64,000 bases of DNA from an uncultured Bryobacteraceae bacterium (GTDB taxonomy: Bacteria > Acidobacteriota > Terriglobia > Bryobacterales > Bryobacteraceae): contig CALJAM010000022.1 in the NCBI GenBank assembly GCA_938027685.1, positions 151,310-215,309 of the forward strand, read 5' to 3'. A program made the translations under genes and the position numbers. The notes below the pieces were generated by a model. That model saw only the letters and a list, made by a program, of their open reading frames with translations, ran no database searches and was not told the DNA's origin. This document shows, one piece after another, positions 6,033 through 14,929 of the stretch. Positions within the stretch are counted from its first letter, which is position 1; every line of letters begins with the position of its first letter.

Positions 6033-8981
6033 TTAACGCACACGCACCTTCGCCAGGTAGATGCTGCTCTTGCCCTCGTGCGACGAGTAGTAGCTGATCC
6101 ATAGCAGTCCCCCGTAGAGGGCGAGCCCGGCGTAGCTGGTGTCGCCGCCGGAGGGCAGCACGAGAAACTCCTCGAGCCGTCCTGCCCGCGTGTCCACCCA
6201 GCATAGGCTCGTACGCACGAGGCCGTCGTAGAGACGCACCGCCGCGAGCCAGCGCCCGTCCGGCAGACGAATCATGTTCGGTCCGCCGATGCGCACGCCG
6301 AGGTCCTTCCAGCTCCACTCCCTGTAAGGCGGACGCGCGACGCCAAGCAAGGCGGTGCGCGTGCCTGCATCGCGCCTTAGCAGACAGAGCGCGGTCCCGT
6401 CAGGGAGGAACCGTATGGTGCTTTCATTCGGGTACCCCTCGCTGTAGAGTTGCGGCGCCAGGGTTTCGAAGCGGCGGCCGTCGCGGCTTGCGTAGAGTCT
6501 CGCGATCCGCCGGTTGTAGCCGATGGTGTAGGCCGTGCCGCGATGCCAGGTCACGCGCCATAGCCACAGGTCGGGCTCCCCGATGCGCTCCGGACCGCTC
6601 CAGCTTCGCCCGTCGCGGCTGAACCACGCCACGCTCTCGCCCGGCGTCCCTTCCGCTTCAGGCGCGACGGCATAGCTGGTGAGCATCAAGGCGCCGGCGG
6701 GCGTCTCCGCCAGCTTGGGATCGCGGAGATCGCGGCCGGGCATCTCCACGCGCGCGGCCGATTCCCATTGCCGGCCGTCTCGCGAGACGAGCACACGCAA
6801 GGCCCCGTCGGGCGAGACATGGCCGCTGGCCTCGCGGAAGGCCAGCAGCCAGCGGTCCCGATAACGCATCAGATCGGTGAAAGCGTTATGGGGAGCTTGA
6901 TCCCAGACCTTGCGAACCTCGAGCAGCTCCGCCTGCGGTCGCGCCTGGGCGCCGATCCACCGTTCGAGAAATTCGTACGCCCGCCTGCGCACCTCGAGCG
7001 GGAAAGAATGGCCGGCATCCGGATGTACGGCCACGAGGCGATCGACCGCACCGAAGACCTTGGCGTAAATCGGTCGGGCGAAATCCAGGCACTCACGCAC
7101 ACCGGAGATATCGAAGTTGTCGTCCCGCAGCGGGGCGTTGACGAAGACGGCCCTCGGCGCCAGCGATGCCAACAGCTCGGGGAAATCGAACGGCATTCGG
7201 GCGGGATCCTTCGCGTAGCGCTCGGCGATACGGGGCATGTAGCCGTTATGACTCCAGCCGCTCAGGTCGCCGCCGTAGTAGCGGGCGAACGAGGTGAAGC
7301 CGCAACTGGAGACCACGGCGCGGACGCGCGTGTCGAAGGCCGCCAGAAATAACCCGTTGTGGCCCCCGAGCGAATGGCCGATGACGCCGATGCGGCTTGC
7401 GTCGACCTCGGGCAGGGAAGCCAGCAGATCGACGGCGCGCAGGTGATTGCGGATCCCTTTCATGGTGGCGCTGGCGTAGCCGTGCGCGTACGGATCGAAC
7501 CGGTACTCGCCAAAGCCGGGATAGTCGGGGGCGAGAGTGACAAAGCCGCGTTCGGCGAGCTCCCGTGCGTAACGGAGATCGGGGTTGCCGCCCAGGCCCG
7601 CGGGTTCGTCCTTGCCGAACTTCGTGGTCTGGTGGAGGCACAGCACGGCGGGTAGGCGGCCCCGGCGGGTGCGCGGGATGAACAGCCACGCCGGCGTCCA
7701 GTCGTCAGGCTCGCTGAGGTAAGCGATTTTGCGGCGCGTGAACAGCGGCTCCTGCGTCTGCTCGAGCAGGCGCATTTGGACGGCCCGTTGAGGCAGGGGA
7801 TTCAGAGGCCCCATCACGTGCTCCATGCCCTGCAGCGTCTCGATGCGGCGCTGCTCGAAGCCCGCGCGCGTAAGCCACCCCTTCCACGGATCCTCGCGCC
7901 CGTAGAGCCATTCGATGGGGACGCTTTTCAGTTTCAGGGACCACTGGTGAGCGCGCTGCCCCGCCGCCGGCCCCGCGTAGTAGGTGAACAGGGCGCGGCC
8001 GTCAAGGAACTCGATGCTGGTGTAGGCGTAGGTGTGGGCGGGATCCTCGTCGAGATTCCGAAGGATGTTCCACGAGGAACCCTCGTCGCGGGAAACGGCC
8101 AGCGACAGAGGAAAACGGAACTTTTCAGAATTGTTCCAAACAAGAAGAAGGTCTCCTGTTTCGGGCAGGCGCTTGACGGACTGCGGGGCCAACGGGGAGA
8201 CGACCGACGAGGGCTCGGGTTGAGTCCAGGTCTCGCCCCGATCGAAGGACCACGACTGATACATCCGCCCGGCGTCGGTGCGCAGCCAGAGCAGCAGGCG
8301 GCCGTCGCGTAGTTCGACGATGCCGGGTTCCTGTGCGCCTGCCTTGCTGTGGGGGACGTCAAGGACGGTGCGGCTTGCCTTCCAGGTAAGGCCCTCGTCG
8401 TCGGAGTAATAGACGCGGCTGCGGATGTGGCGGTCCACCCGGTAGTCGGCGGTGAAGAACACCGGCAGCAGCACACGGCCGGAGGAGAGCTGTACGGCGC
8501 GGTCGTGATTGAAGCCGGTGTAGGAGGGATAGGGTTGGACGGGCAAAGGTCGCGGCGGGCCGAAGCTGCGCGCCTGGTCGGTGGAGACGCGGAGCATGGG
8601 CAGGCAATCGGCGGGGGAGTTCTTCCGGCAGAAGAAGAACAGGATTCTGCCCGAGGCCAGGCGCAGCAGGTCGGGCTCCATGACGTTCATGCGGCCGATG
8701 TTCTCCTGAAGGACGAAGGGGGGACCCCAGCTTCGCCCGCCGTCTTCGGAAAAGCGGGCGGCGATTTCGGCCGGATCCCAGTCCTCGCCCCGGCCCTGGT
8801 AGAAGCGGGTCCAGGCCAGCAGCAGACGGCCGTCAGCCAGGCGCAGGACGTCGGCCTCGGAGTTGCGCGGGTTGCCGGGGCCGGCGGGTGCGACAAAATA
8901 CTCGAAAACGTTGCGGCGGGCTCCGGCCGGGCGCGCCGCGCAAAGCGCCAGGGCTAGCAGGAGCAAGGGGGTGGATTTCAC
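6033..8981 (-). CDS. Secreted sialidase-esterase-sialidase fusion
   Basis: 982 residues from a GTG that overlaps the tsaC stop codon as GTGA, which fixes the start. Residues 1-20 are a signal peptide. About 25-370 is a BNR-type sialidase beta-propeller with repeated Asp-box-like stretches (SEDGGRSWGPP, SDDEGLTWKAS, SFDRGETWTQP, SRDEGSSWN). About 390-690 is an alpha/beta hydrolase of the dienelactone hydrolase/acetyl-xylan esterase type, with the nucleophile in GHSLGG (Ser near 536), a candidate Asp in LRDDNFD and the His in DAGHSFP. About 700-980 is a second, more diverged propeller (VSRDGRQWES, FSRDGRSWSG, ASRDGRRFET). It probably deacylates and cleaves decorated glycans in the periplasm or outside. 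The combination in one chain is unusual. True sialic acid specificity is unproven. Confidence 0.75.
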   Translation of the reverse strand: MKSTPLLLLALALCAARPAGARRNVFEYFVAPAGPGNPRNSEADVLRLADGRLLLAWTRFYQGRGEDWDPAEIAARFSEDGGRSWGPPFVLQENIGRMNVMEPDLLRLASGRILFFFCRKNSPADCLPMLRVSTDQARSFGPPRPLPVQPYPSYTGFNHDRAVQLSSGRVLLPVFFTADYRVDRHIRSRVYYSDDEGLTWKASRTVLDVPHSKAGAQEPGIVELRDGRLLLWLRTDAGRMYQSWSFDRGETWTQPEPSSVVSPLAPQSVKRLPETGDLLLVWNNSEKFRFPLSLAVSRDEGSSWNILRNLDEDPAHTYAYTSIEFLDGRALFTYYAGPAAGQRAHQWSLKLKSVPIEWLYGREDPWKGWLTRAGFEQRRIETLQGMEHVMGPLNPLPQRAVQMRLLEQTQEPLFTRRKIAYLSEPDDWTPAWLFIPRTRRGRLPAVLCLHQTTKFGKDEPAGLGGNPDLRYARELAERGFVTLAPDYPGFGEYRFDPYAHGYASATMKGIRNHLRAVDLLASLPEVDASRIGVIGHSLGGHNGLFLAAFDTRVRAVVSSCGFTSFARYYGGDLSGWSHNGYMPRIAERYAKDPARMPFDFPELLASLAPRAVFVNAPLRDDNFDISGVRECLDFARPIYAKVFGAVDRLVAVHPDAGHSFPLEVRRRAYEFLERWIGAQARPQAELLEVRKVWDQAPHNAFTDLMRYRDRWLLAFREASGHVSPDGALRVLVSRDGRQWESAARVEMPGRDLRDPKLAETPAGALMLTSYAVAPEAEGTPGESVAWFSRDGRSWSGPERIGEPDLWLWRVTWHRGTAYTIGYNRRIARLYASRDGRRFETLAPQLYSEGYPNESTIRFLPDGTALCLLRRDAGTRTALLGVARPPYREWSWKDLGVRIGGPNMIRLPDGRWLAAVRLYDGLVRTSLCWVDTRAGRLEEFLVLPSGGDTSYAGLALYGGLLWISYYSSHEGKSSIYLAKVRVR

Positions 8982-9613
8982 GCCTTCAGGCACTCCTCGA
9001 CGGCCTTGGCGGGGATCTCGCCCTCCCGGATCAGCCGCCAGGTCGGCCCGGTGATATCGACCGTGGTCGCGCCTGCGCCGGAGCAGGCGCCCCCGTCCAG
9101 GACCAGATCCACGCGGCCGTCCATCATAGCGAAGACCTCTACGCCGGTGCGGCAAGTAGGGAGTCCGGAGATGTTGGCGCTAGTGGCGATGAGCGGTTGG
9201 CCCAGGGCTTCAAGCAGCGCATTGGCGATCTTCGCGCGCGACTGCCGCAGCGCCAGACGGCCGGTGTTGCCGGTGACTTTCAGGGGAACGCGGGCGGAGG
9301 CGGGAACGATGATCGTCAGCGGTCCCGGCCAGAAGCGGCGGGCCAGCGGAAAGAAGGCGGGCGGCAGTTCGCGAGCCAACTCCTCGGCCATGAGCAGGTC
9401 GGTGACCAGCAACGGCAAGGAACGCTCCGGCGCCCGTCCCTTGGCCTGGAAGACCTGCGTCACAGCGCGCAGGTTGAAAGGATCGGCGACGAGCGAGTAG
9501 AGGGCGTCCGTAGGGATGGCCACCACGCGACCGGCGCGAATGGCCGCGGCCGCGCGGGCCACTGCCTCGCTCGAGGGCTGTTCCGGGTTGATCTCGATCA
9601 GGTCCGTGGACAT
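8978..9613 (-). CDS. tsaC: L-threonylcarbamoyladenylate synthase (TsaC/YrdC/Sua5)
   Basis: 211 residues, a single YrdC domain without the Sua5 C-terminal extension. It makes threonylcarbamoyl-AMP for the t6A modification of ANN-reading tRNAs. Family signatures are IPTDALYSLVADP, FQAKGRAPERSLPLLV, the RRFWPGPLTIIVPA segment and TSANISG. The ATG at 9613 is chosen because it lies one base after the stop of the upstream gene and begins the conserved length. A longer reading would run into the upstream coding region. It overlaps the downstream fusion gene by four bases, so translation is probably coupled. Confidence 0.88.
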   Translation of the reverse strand: MSTDLIEINPEQPSSEAVARAAAAIRAGRVVAIPTDALYSLVADPFNLRAVTQVFQAKGRAPERSLPLLVTDLLMAEELARELPPAFFPLARRFWPGPLTIIVPASARVPLKVTGNTGRLALRQSRAKIANALLEALGQPLIATSANISGLPTCRTGVEVFAMMDGRVDLVLDGGACSGAGATTVDITGPTWRLIREGEIPAKAVEECLKA

Positions 9614-9614
9614 C

Positions 9615-11468
9615 TCATCTGGGACCAATGGCCTCTGCCACCTGGATGGCGAGATCGTAGCGGCCGAAGGGCGCGCTGATCTGCACACCCTGCACCATGT
9701 GCCGGACCTCGCGGATCATTTCCTGCGCGATGGCCACCCCCTCGCGTCGCGCCGCTTCAGCGCTTTCGGCCCGCCGCATGCGTGCCAGGTAATGCTCGGG
9801 CACCGGTACGCGTAGTTCGTTGACCATGAATTCGGCATTGCGGTAGCTGGCCAGCGGCCAGACCCCGGCGATCACCGGGATGCGGAAGGCTTCGATGCGC
9901 TTGAGCAGACGTTCGAGCAGCCTCAGATCGAACACCGGCTGCGTCACGGCGTACTCTGCGCCGGCCTCCACCTTCCAGGCAAAGCGGCGCATTTCTTCTT
10001 CGAAATTCAGTGCTCCGGGATTCACGCCGACGCCGATGAGCAGCGTGGTCTGTGAGCCGATGGGGTTGCCGCCGATATCCAGGCCGCGGTTCAGATTGCT
10101 GACGATATTGACCAGCCCGATGGAGTCTACGTCGAAGACGGCGGTAGCCGTGGGGTAGCTGCCCATGCGGGGCGGATCGCCTGTGATGCAGATCAGGTTG
10201 CGGATGCCGACGGCCTGCGCACCCAGCAGCTCGGACTGGATTCCGAGGATGTTGCGGTCCCGACAGCAGAAGTGAAGCACGGCTTCGATACCCGCGTGCT
10301 GCTGGATGAGCTGGCAAGTCACCTGCGCGCTCATGCGCGCACTGGCACGGGGGCCGTCGGGGACGTTGATACAGTCGATGCCGTGAGCGGCGCACAATCG
10401 CGCCCCCTCGATCTCGCGGGAGGCATCGGCGCCGCGCGGCGGCAGAATCTCGACGAAGGCTACAAACCGGCCCTCGGCCAGTTTAGCCCCCAGGCGTGAC
10501 TTTTTGGCCATGGGCGCCGGCTCGAGGGCCCGCTCCTGAGCGACCGGCGGTTCGACGGTCACGTGGAAGCGCCGATGGACGGGCTGAAGGGAGCGCGTTT
10601 CGGCGCGGATGGCGCGGATGTGCTCCGGTGTGGTGCCGCAACAGCCGCCCACAATGCGCACTCCGGTCTGGATGAATCGCCGCGCGTATTGGGCCATGTA
10701 CTCGGGCGAGCCGAGGTAAATCTTGCGGCCTTCCACGGTGGCCGGGTGACCCGCATTCGGCATTGCGCTCATCGGTTTGGCCGAGAGGGCCATCATCCGC
10801 TCGATGGTCTCGAGCATGACTTTCGGGCCCACCGAACAGTTCAAGCCGATGACGTCGGCCGGCCATTCATCCAGCCGCCGCGTGAAAGTTTCCGGGTCGG
10901 TTCCGTCGGGCATCCGACCGAAATCGTCCACGGTGACCTGGGCCACCACCACCAGCTCGTCGCCGGCGACTTCGCGTGCGGCGTAAATGGCTTCGCGCAG
11001 CTCATCGAGGCGGCCGAAAGTTTCCAGAATCAGCAGATCCACGCCCGCCTCGACCAGGGCGCGGATCTGGCGGCGGAACGCATCACGCGCCTCCGCGAAG
11101 GAGGTCGGGCCAAGCGGTTCGATGCGGAGGCCCAGCGGCCCCACGGAACCCGCCACGAAAGCCTTGTCCTGTGCGGCTTCACGGGCCAGCCGAACGGCGG
11201 CCTGGTTGATGGCTTCCAGCTTCTCGGCCAGCCCGTAGGCGGCGAGCCGCACGGGATTGGCCCCGAAGGTGTTAGTTTCCAGGATCTCCGCGCCCGCGGC
11301 GACATAGTCGCGGTGGATGCCGAGCACCAGTTCCGGAGCGGAGAGGTTCAACTCGTCGTAGCTGCGGTTGATGAAGACCCCGCGCGCGTAGAGCATGGTG
11401 CCCATGGCGCCGTCGGCGACAAGCACACCTTCGGCGAGCCGGCGACGAAAATCCTGTGATCGTGACAA
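9615..11468 (-). CDS. Homocysteine S-methyltransferase / methylenetetrahydrofolate reductase fusion
   Basis: 617 residues. The N-terminal half (about 1-300) is a homocysteine-binding methyltransferase domain: ADGAMGTML, LETNTFGAN, GLNCSVGP and the zinc-site sequence GGCCGTTPEHI. The C-terminal half (about 325-617) is a MetF-type reductase opening with FVAFVEILPPRGAD and containing LICITGDPPRMGSYP and EAGAEYAVTQPVFD. The pair would link folate one-carbon reduction to methionine formation. It has no cobalamin-binding domain. The start is inferred as TTG at 11468, because GGAG lies about 7 bases upstream, the conserved domain begins just after (DFRRRLAEGVLVADG) and the length fits the family. 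Longer in-frame readings add unconserved arginine-rich residues. Confidence 0.85.
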   Translation of the reverse strand: MSRSQDFRRRLAEGVLVADGAMGTMLYARGVFINRSYDELNLSAPELVLGIHRDYVAAGAEILETNTFGANPVRLAAYGLAEKLEAINQAAVRLAREAAQDKAFVAGSVGPLGLRIEPLGPTSFAEARDAFRRQIRALVEAGVDLLILETFGRLDELREAIYAAREVAGDELVVVAQVTVDDFGRMPDGTDPETFTRRLDEWPADVIGLNCSVGPKVMLETIERMMALSAKPMSAMPNAGHPATVEGRKIYLGSPEYMAQYARRFIQTGVRIVGGCCGTTPEHIRAIRAETRSLQPVHRRFHVTVEPPVAQERALEPAPMAKKSRLGAKLAEGRFVAFVEILPPRGADASREIEGARLCAAHGIDCINVPDGPRASARMSAQVTCQLIQQHAGIEAVLHFCCRDRNILGIQSELLGAQAVGIRNLICITGDPPRMGSYPTATAVFDVDSIGLVNIVSNLNRGLDIGGNPIGSQTTLLIGVGVNPGALNFEEEMRRFAWKVEAGAEYAVTQPVFDLRLLERLLKRIEAFRIPVIAGVWPLASYRNAEFMVNELRVPVPEHYLARMRRAESAEAARREGVAIAQEMIREVRHMVQGVQISAPFGRYDLAIQVAEAIGPR

Positions 11469-11799
11469 TCCGGTACTCCTCCGGGGACTCGCCCGGGCCG
11501 ACCCCTTTTCCGGCCTCAGCACAGACGTCAGGGCGCGGCACGCCCGCACAGACAGATGCGGTGAGCGGCACTGCCGTGGCGAGGGCTGCGGCCGCCGTGC
11601 CGGATCCGGTCGGAAAGCGGGGATCGTGCACGATTGTACCGCACCGTCCGCGCGGATACAACGCTCAGCGGCGGTCACTGCGCGTTCGCGCGTTGCACAG
11701 GGCGCGTGCGGAAAGCGAACACCGCGGCGGTGGAGGGCACCCGATACAGCTGAGTTTCAAGGGCGCGGGCCTGGCAACCGCCTTGCACCGGCTTCAGGC
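11469..11799. other. Divergent intergenic region, 331 bases
   Basis: It separates the leftward methyltransferase/MTHFR gene from the rightward TonB receptor gene. On the minus strand it holds a promoter-like element at 11633-11661 and then a leader of about 160 bases. No gene, repeat or clear riboswitch is visible. Open frames crossing it are G+C artefacts. Confidence 0.5.
11633..11661 (-). promoter_or_regulatory. Sigma-70-like promoter for the methyltransferase/MTHFR gene
   Basis: On the minus strand, TTGTAT (11661-11656) and TACAAT (11638-11633) are separated by exactly 17 bases. The -10 matches the consensus at 5 of 6 positions and the -35 at 3 of 6. A start near 11626 would leave a leader of about 158 bases before the TTG codon at 11468. 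Confidence 0.5.
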
Positions 11800-14295
11800 G
11801 TGACGTTGCTAGCGTGGTTGGCTTCGGCGGGCTGGGCGGTTTTGAGCGGCGTGGTTCTGGATCCAAGCGAGGCTCCGGTGCCGGGAGCGAGGGTAACGCT
11901 CCGCCCGGGAGGGCACGAGACGATCACCGACCTTGCGGGTGCGTTTCGCTTCGCAGGGCTCGCGCCCGGCCGGTACGAGCTGGAGGTTCGACACGAACAT
12001 TTCCGGCCCGCGCGTCTGCGGGTCGAGCCGGCCGAAGGAGAGGTCCGGCCGTTGCGGATCGTCTTACGGCTTGCTGATCTGCGCCAGCGATTGCTGGTGA
12101 CAGCGCGGGCCGATCCCCTGAGTACGAGCCCCGCGGAAAACCCGGATGCCGAGCGGTTGGAGGCGCGTCTGTTACGCGGCCTGCCCGTCCTCGACCTCGA
12201 TGTGCTCGCGGCTGCCGCAGTACTGCTCGATCCAGCGCAAATCGGCTCCGGCGGTTACAAGCTCGTGGTGGATGGAATGGAGACTGACCGGCTGGGCGTG
12301 ACGCCGTCGGCCATCCGCGAAGTTCGGGTCAACCAGAACCCGTATTCGGCGGAGTTCTCCGCGCCGGGCCGCGGCCGGCTCGAGGTTCTCACGGCCAAAA
12401 CCGAAACGCGCTACCACGGCGAACTGAACCTGCTTGCGCGCGACCATCGCCTGGACGCGCGCAATGCGTTCGCGCTCGAGCGGCCGCGGCAGCAGCGACG
12501 CACTGTGGAAGGTCACCTCACGGGCCCGGTGGGCGGCTCACGGCGGTGGACCTTTCTAGCCGGCGGTTCGCGCGAAGCCGACGATCAGGAATCCGTCGTG
12601 TACGCAATGACTCCCGCGGGGTTGCTTCAAAGGCAGGTTCCCCGCCCGGAGCGGGACGGCGAGTTCGACCTACGCTTCCAATACCAGCCTGACGCGCTGC
12701 GCTCCTGGTCCCTGCGCTACGAACTGGACAGCGAGCGGGTTCGCGGCGATGATGTTGGCGGCTTTGATCTGCCCGAGGTTGCGACGGAAAGCAGCGATCG
12801 CGAGCACGCGCTTTACTTCAATCTCCAGCAAACCCATGGACCGCAATGGCTGCACCAGTGGCAGGCGCGCGTGCGGCGCGAGCGCGAGGAACTGCGGAGC
12901 CTGAGGCCGGGTCTAATGAAGATCGTCGTCGAGGATGCCTTCACGGGCGGCGGCGCGCAGCGAGAGCAGCGCATGGCGCGCCGGCGGGTCGAGATGCATG
13001 ATCTGTGGTCGCGAGCCTCCCGCCGCCACTGGCTCAAGGCGGGCTTCAGCCTGGCGGACGGGGATCGGGCGCAATACCTGGACGCGAGCAACCGGCAAGG
13101 GACCTACCGCTTTTCCTCGCTGGAGGATTACCTGGCGGGCAGACCCTATGCCTTTACCCGCCAGGAAGGCGACGCCCGGATCCGCTACAGCAATTATCGC
13201 GGGGCTGCATTCCTGCAGGAAGACTTTCGGTGGCGGCCGAACCTTTCGGCGGGTCTCGGTCTTCGCTACGAGCTGCTGAGATGGCCGCAAGACGGGAACA
13301 ATCTGGCGCCCCGCTTCTCGCTGGCCTGGGCGCCCGGCAAGCGTCCCAAGGCCGTCTTGCGGGTGGGAGCGGGCGTATTCTACGAGAGCCTGCCGGGCGG
13401 CCTTGTGCGCGAAGCGTTGCTGCTGGATGGCGCCCGGCTGCGCAGTCTGTTGCTGCTCGATCCGGGCTTTCCAGACCCTTGGGCTGCCCCCGGGCGCGCG
13501 GTCACCGAAACGCCGAACGTGGTCCGGTTGTCCCCCGGGTTGCGAGCTCCGTACCTGATTCAGGCGAGTGCGGGAGTCACCAGGCATATCGGTGCGAGGA
13601 CGGCGGTCTCGCTTTCCGTTGCGCTGTTGCGGGGTGTGAAGCAATTCCGTGCACGCGACGCCAATGCGCCCATGCCGCCTGACTTCACGCGGCCCGATCC
13701 TACGCTTGCCACCGCACGCGTGATCGAATCCTCAGCGCGGATGGCGGGCCGCAGCCTCGAAGCCGGGCTGCGCGGACGCATCACGCGTTTCTTCGAAGGC
13801 TCCCTGCTATACAGCTGGAGCCGGACCTTCAATGACACGTCGGGCGCCGGGGTGCTGCCGGCGAACAGTTTGGACCTTTCGGGGGAATGGGCCCGGGCCG
13901 ACTTCGATCGCCGGCACCGGTTCAGCGCGGCAGGAAAGTTCCCCCTGGGGGATTGGTTCGATTTGGGCCTTATCCTCCGGCTCGAGTCGGGAGCTCCCTA
14001 CAGCATCACGACCGGCCGTGACGACAATCGTGACGGGCTGACCCGCGATCGGCCGCCCGGGGTGCCACGGAACAGCGCGCAAGGGCCTGGGCTGGCCGTG
14101 CTCGATCTCAGATGGCGCCGCGAGTTCAAAGCGCGCGAGAAGCCTGGCGTCGCGCTCACCGTGGATGCATTCAATGCGCTGAACCGGGTCAATTACACCC
14201 GCGTGGTGGGCAACCTAAGCTCGCCTTTCTTTGGGCGCCCGACGGGCGCGCGGCCGGCCCGACGCATGCAGCTGGGCCTGCAACTCGAGTTTTGA
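11800..14295 (+). CDS. Oar-like TonB-dependent outer-membrane receptor
   Basis: 831 residues. A hydrophobic N-terminus (LLAWLASAGWAVLSG) acts as signal peptide. A carboxypeptidase-regulatory-like domain follows at about 17-95 (GVVLDPSEAPVPGARVTL, TDLAGAFRFAGLAPGRYELEV), then a plug-like region and a beta-barrel rich in aromatic alternation. It ends in QLGLQLEF with the terminal Phe expected of outer-membrane proteins. Acidobacteria use this class for large ligands such as glycans. The start is taken as GTG at 11800, where the signal peptide begins; no strong ribosome-binding site is visible and the true start could differ by a few codons. A secreted protein and a two-component pair follow on the same strand. 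Confidence 0.82.
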   Translation: MTLLAWLASAGWAVLSGVVLDPSEAPVPGARVTLRPGGHETITDLAGAFRFAGLAPGRYELEVRHEHFRPARLRVEPAEGEVRPLRIVLRLADLRQRLLVTARADPLSTSPAENPDAERLEARLLRGLPVLDLDVLAAAAVLLDPAQIGSGGYKLVVDGMETDRLGVTPSAIREVRVNQNPYSAEFSAPGRGRLEVLTAKTETRYHGELNLLARDHRLDARNAFALERPRQQRRTVEGHLTGPVGGSRRWTFLAGGSREADDQESVVYAMTPAGLLQRQVPRPERDGEFDLRFQYQPDALRSWSLRYELDSERVRGDDVGGFDLPEVATESSDREHALYFNLQQTHGPQWLHQWQARVRREREELRSLRPGLMKIVVEDAFTGGGAQREQRMARRRVEMHDLWSRASRRHWLKAGFSLADGDRAQYLDASNRQGTYRFSSLEDYLAGRPYAFTRQEGDARIRYSNYRGAAFLQEDFRWRPNLSAGLGLRYELLRWPQDGNNLAPRFSLAWAPGKRPKAVLRVGAGVFYESLPGGLVREALLLDGARLRSLLLLDPGFPDPWAAPGRAVTETPNVVRLSPGLRAPYLIQASAGVTRHIGARTAVSLSVALLRGVKQFRARDANAPMPPDFTRPDPTLATARVIESSARMAGRSLEAGLRGRITRFFEGSLLYSWSRTFNDTSGAGVLPANSLDLSGEWARADFDRRHRFSAAGKFPLGDWFDLGLILRLESGAPYSITTGRDDNRDGLTRDRPPGVPRNSAQGPGLAVLDLRWRREFKAREKPGVALTVDAFNALNRVNYTRVVGNLSSPFFGRPTGARPARRMQLGLQLEF

Positions 14296-14332
14296 TGCGA
14301 GGCGGGCCGTGGTTGAATAGGGGAGGAAGTTC

Positions 14333-14923
14333 ATGAGGCGGCTGGCGGTGGTGATCCTGGCGATCCTGCTGGCGGGGACTTGCGTTCTCGCGCGTCAACG
14401 CCGCTCGGAGGCCGAAAAGCGTCAGGAGAGAATCCAGGAACTGGCCAGGAAACTGGCGCGGCGCACAGCGTACGGATCGCCGGGGGAGGAGCAGAAGTTC
14501 CTTCACGCGCGCGCGGCTGCGCTGCTGGAACGGCTGAAAGCCAACGTGGCGGATGCCTACGTCTTCGGGCGCGTCAGCCGAGCCATTGACGACCTGCTGA
14601 AGGCGAGCGAGGAGATTCAAGAATCACGGGAGCCGGAGCGCGCCGCCAAACCGGGCGAACGAGAGAAGACGGCGCGCGAATTGCAACGTTACTACTTCCG
14701 GGTGCAACAGGCCGAATACTTCGCGGGTCTTTCGGGCGAAGGCGAGTCGGCTGCCTATGTCAAGCATGCTCGTGCGCTCTACCAGCAAGGACGCAGTGCC
14801 TTCGATGCGCGGCAGTACCGCAGGGCGCGCAAGCTGGCGGAGGCGGCGGCGTTGCTGGTCAGTGCGCTCGAGAAGCTGGCGCAGGCCCGGGTCAGCGGCC
14901 AAGAGCCGCCCAGATTCCCCTGA
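14333..14923 (+). CDS. Secreted helical protein of unknown function
   Basis: 196 residues. A signal peptide covers about 1-20 (RRLAVVILAILLAGTCVLA). The mature part is almost all helical and very rich in Arg, Glu and Ala, with heptad-like stretches (RRSEAEKRQERIQELARKLARR), so it may form a helical bundle or TPR-like structure (YQQGRSAFDARQYRRARKLAEAA). The ATG has GGGGAGG upstream. It ends six bases before the histidine kinase start, suggesting co-transcription. The family is not recognised. A role as a periplasmic partner of the sensor kinase is only a guess from position. Confidence 0.65.
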   Translation: MRRLAVVILAILLAGTCVLARQRRSEAEKRQERIQELARKLARRTAYGSPGEEQKFLHARAAALLERLKANVADAYVFGRVSRAIDDLLKASEEIQESREPERAAKPGEREKTARELQRYYFRVQQAEYFAGLSGEGESAAYVKHARALYQQGRSAFDARQYRRARKLAEAAALLVSALEKLAQARVSGQEPPRFP

Positions 14924-14929
14924 TGCGCG

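Noticed and set aside
11469..11640. Possible cobalamin or SAM riboswitch upstream of the methyltransferase/MTHFR gene
   Set aside because: A few short matches to the B12 box overlap the ribosome-binding site, but the core boxes expected of a cobalamin riboswitch are missing and no SAM fold is evident.
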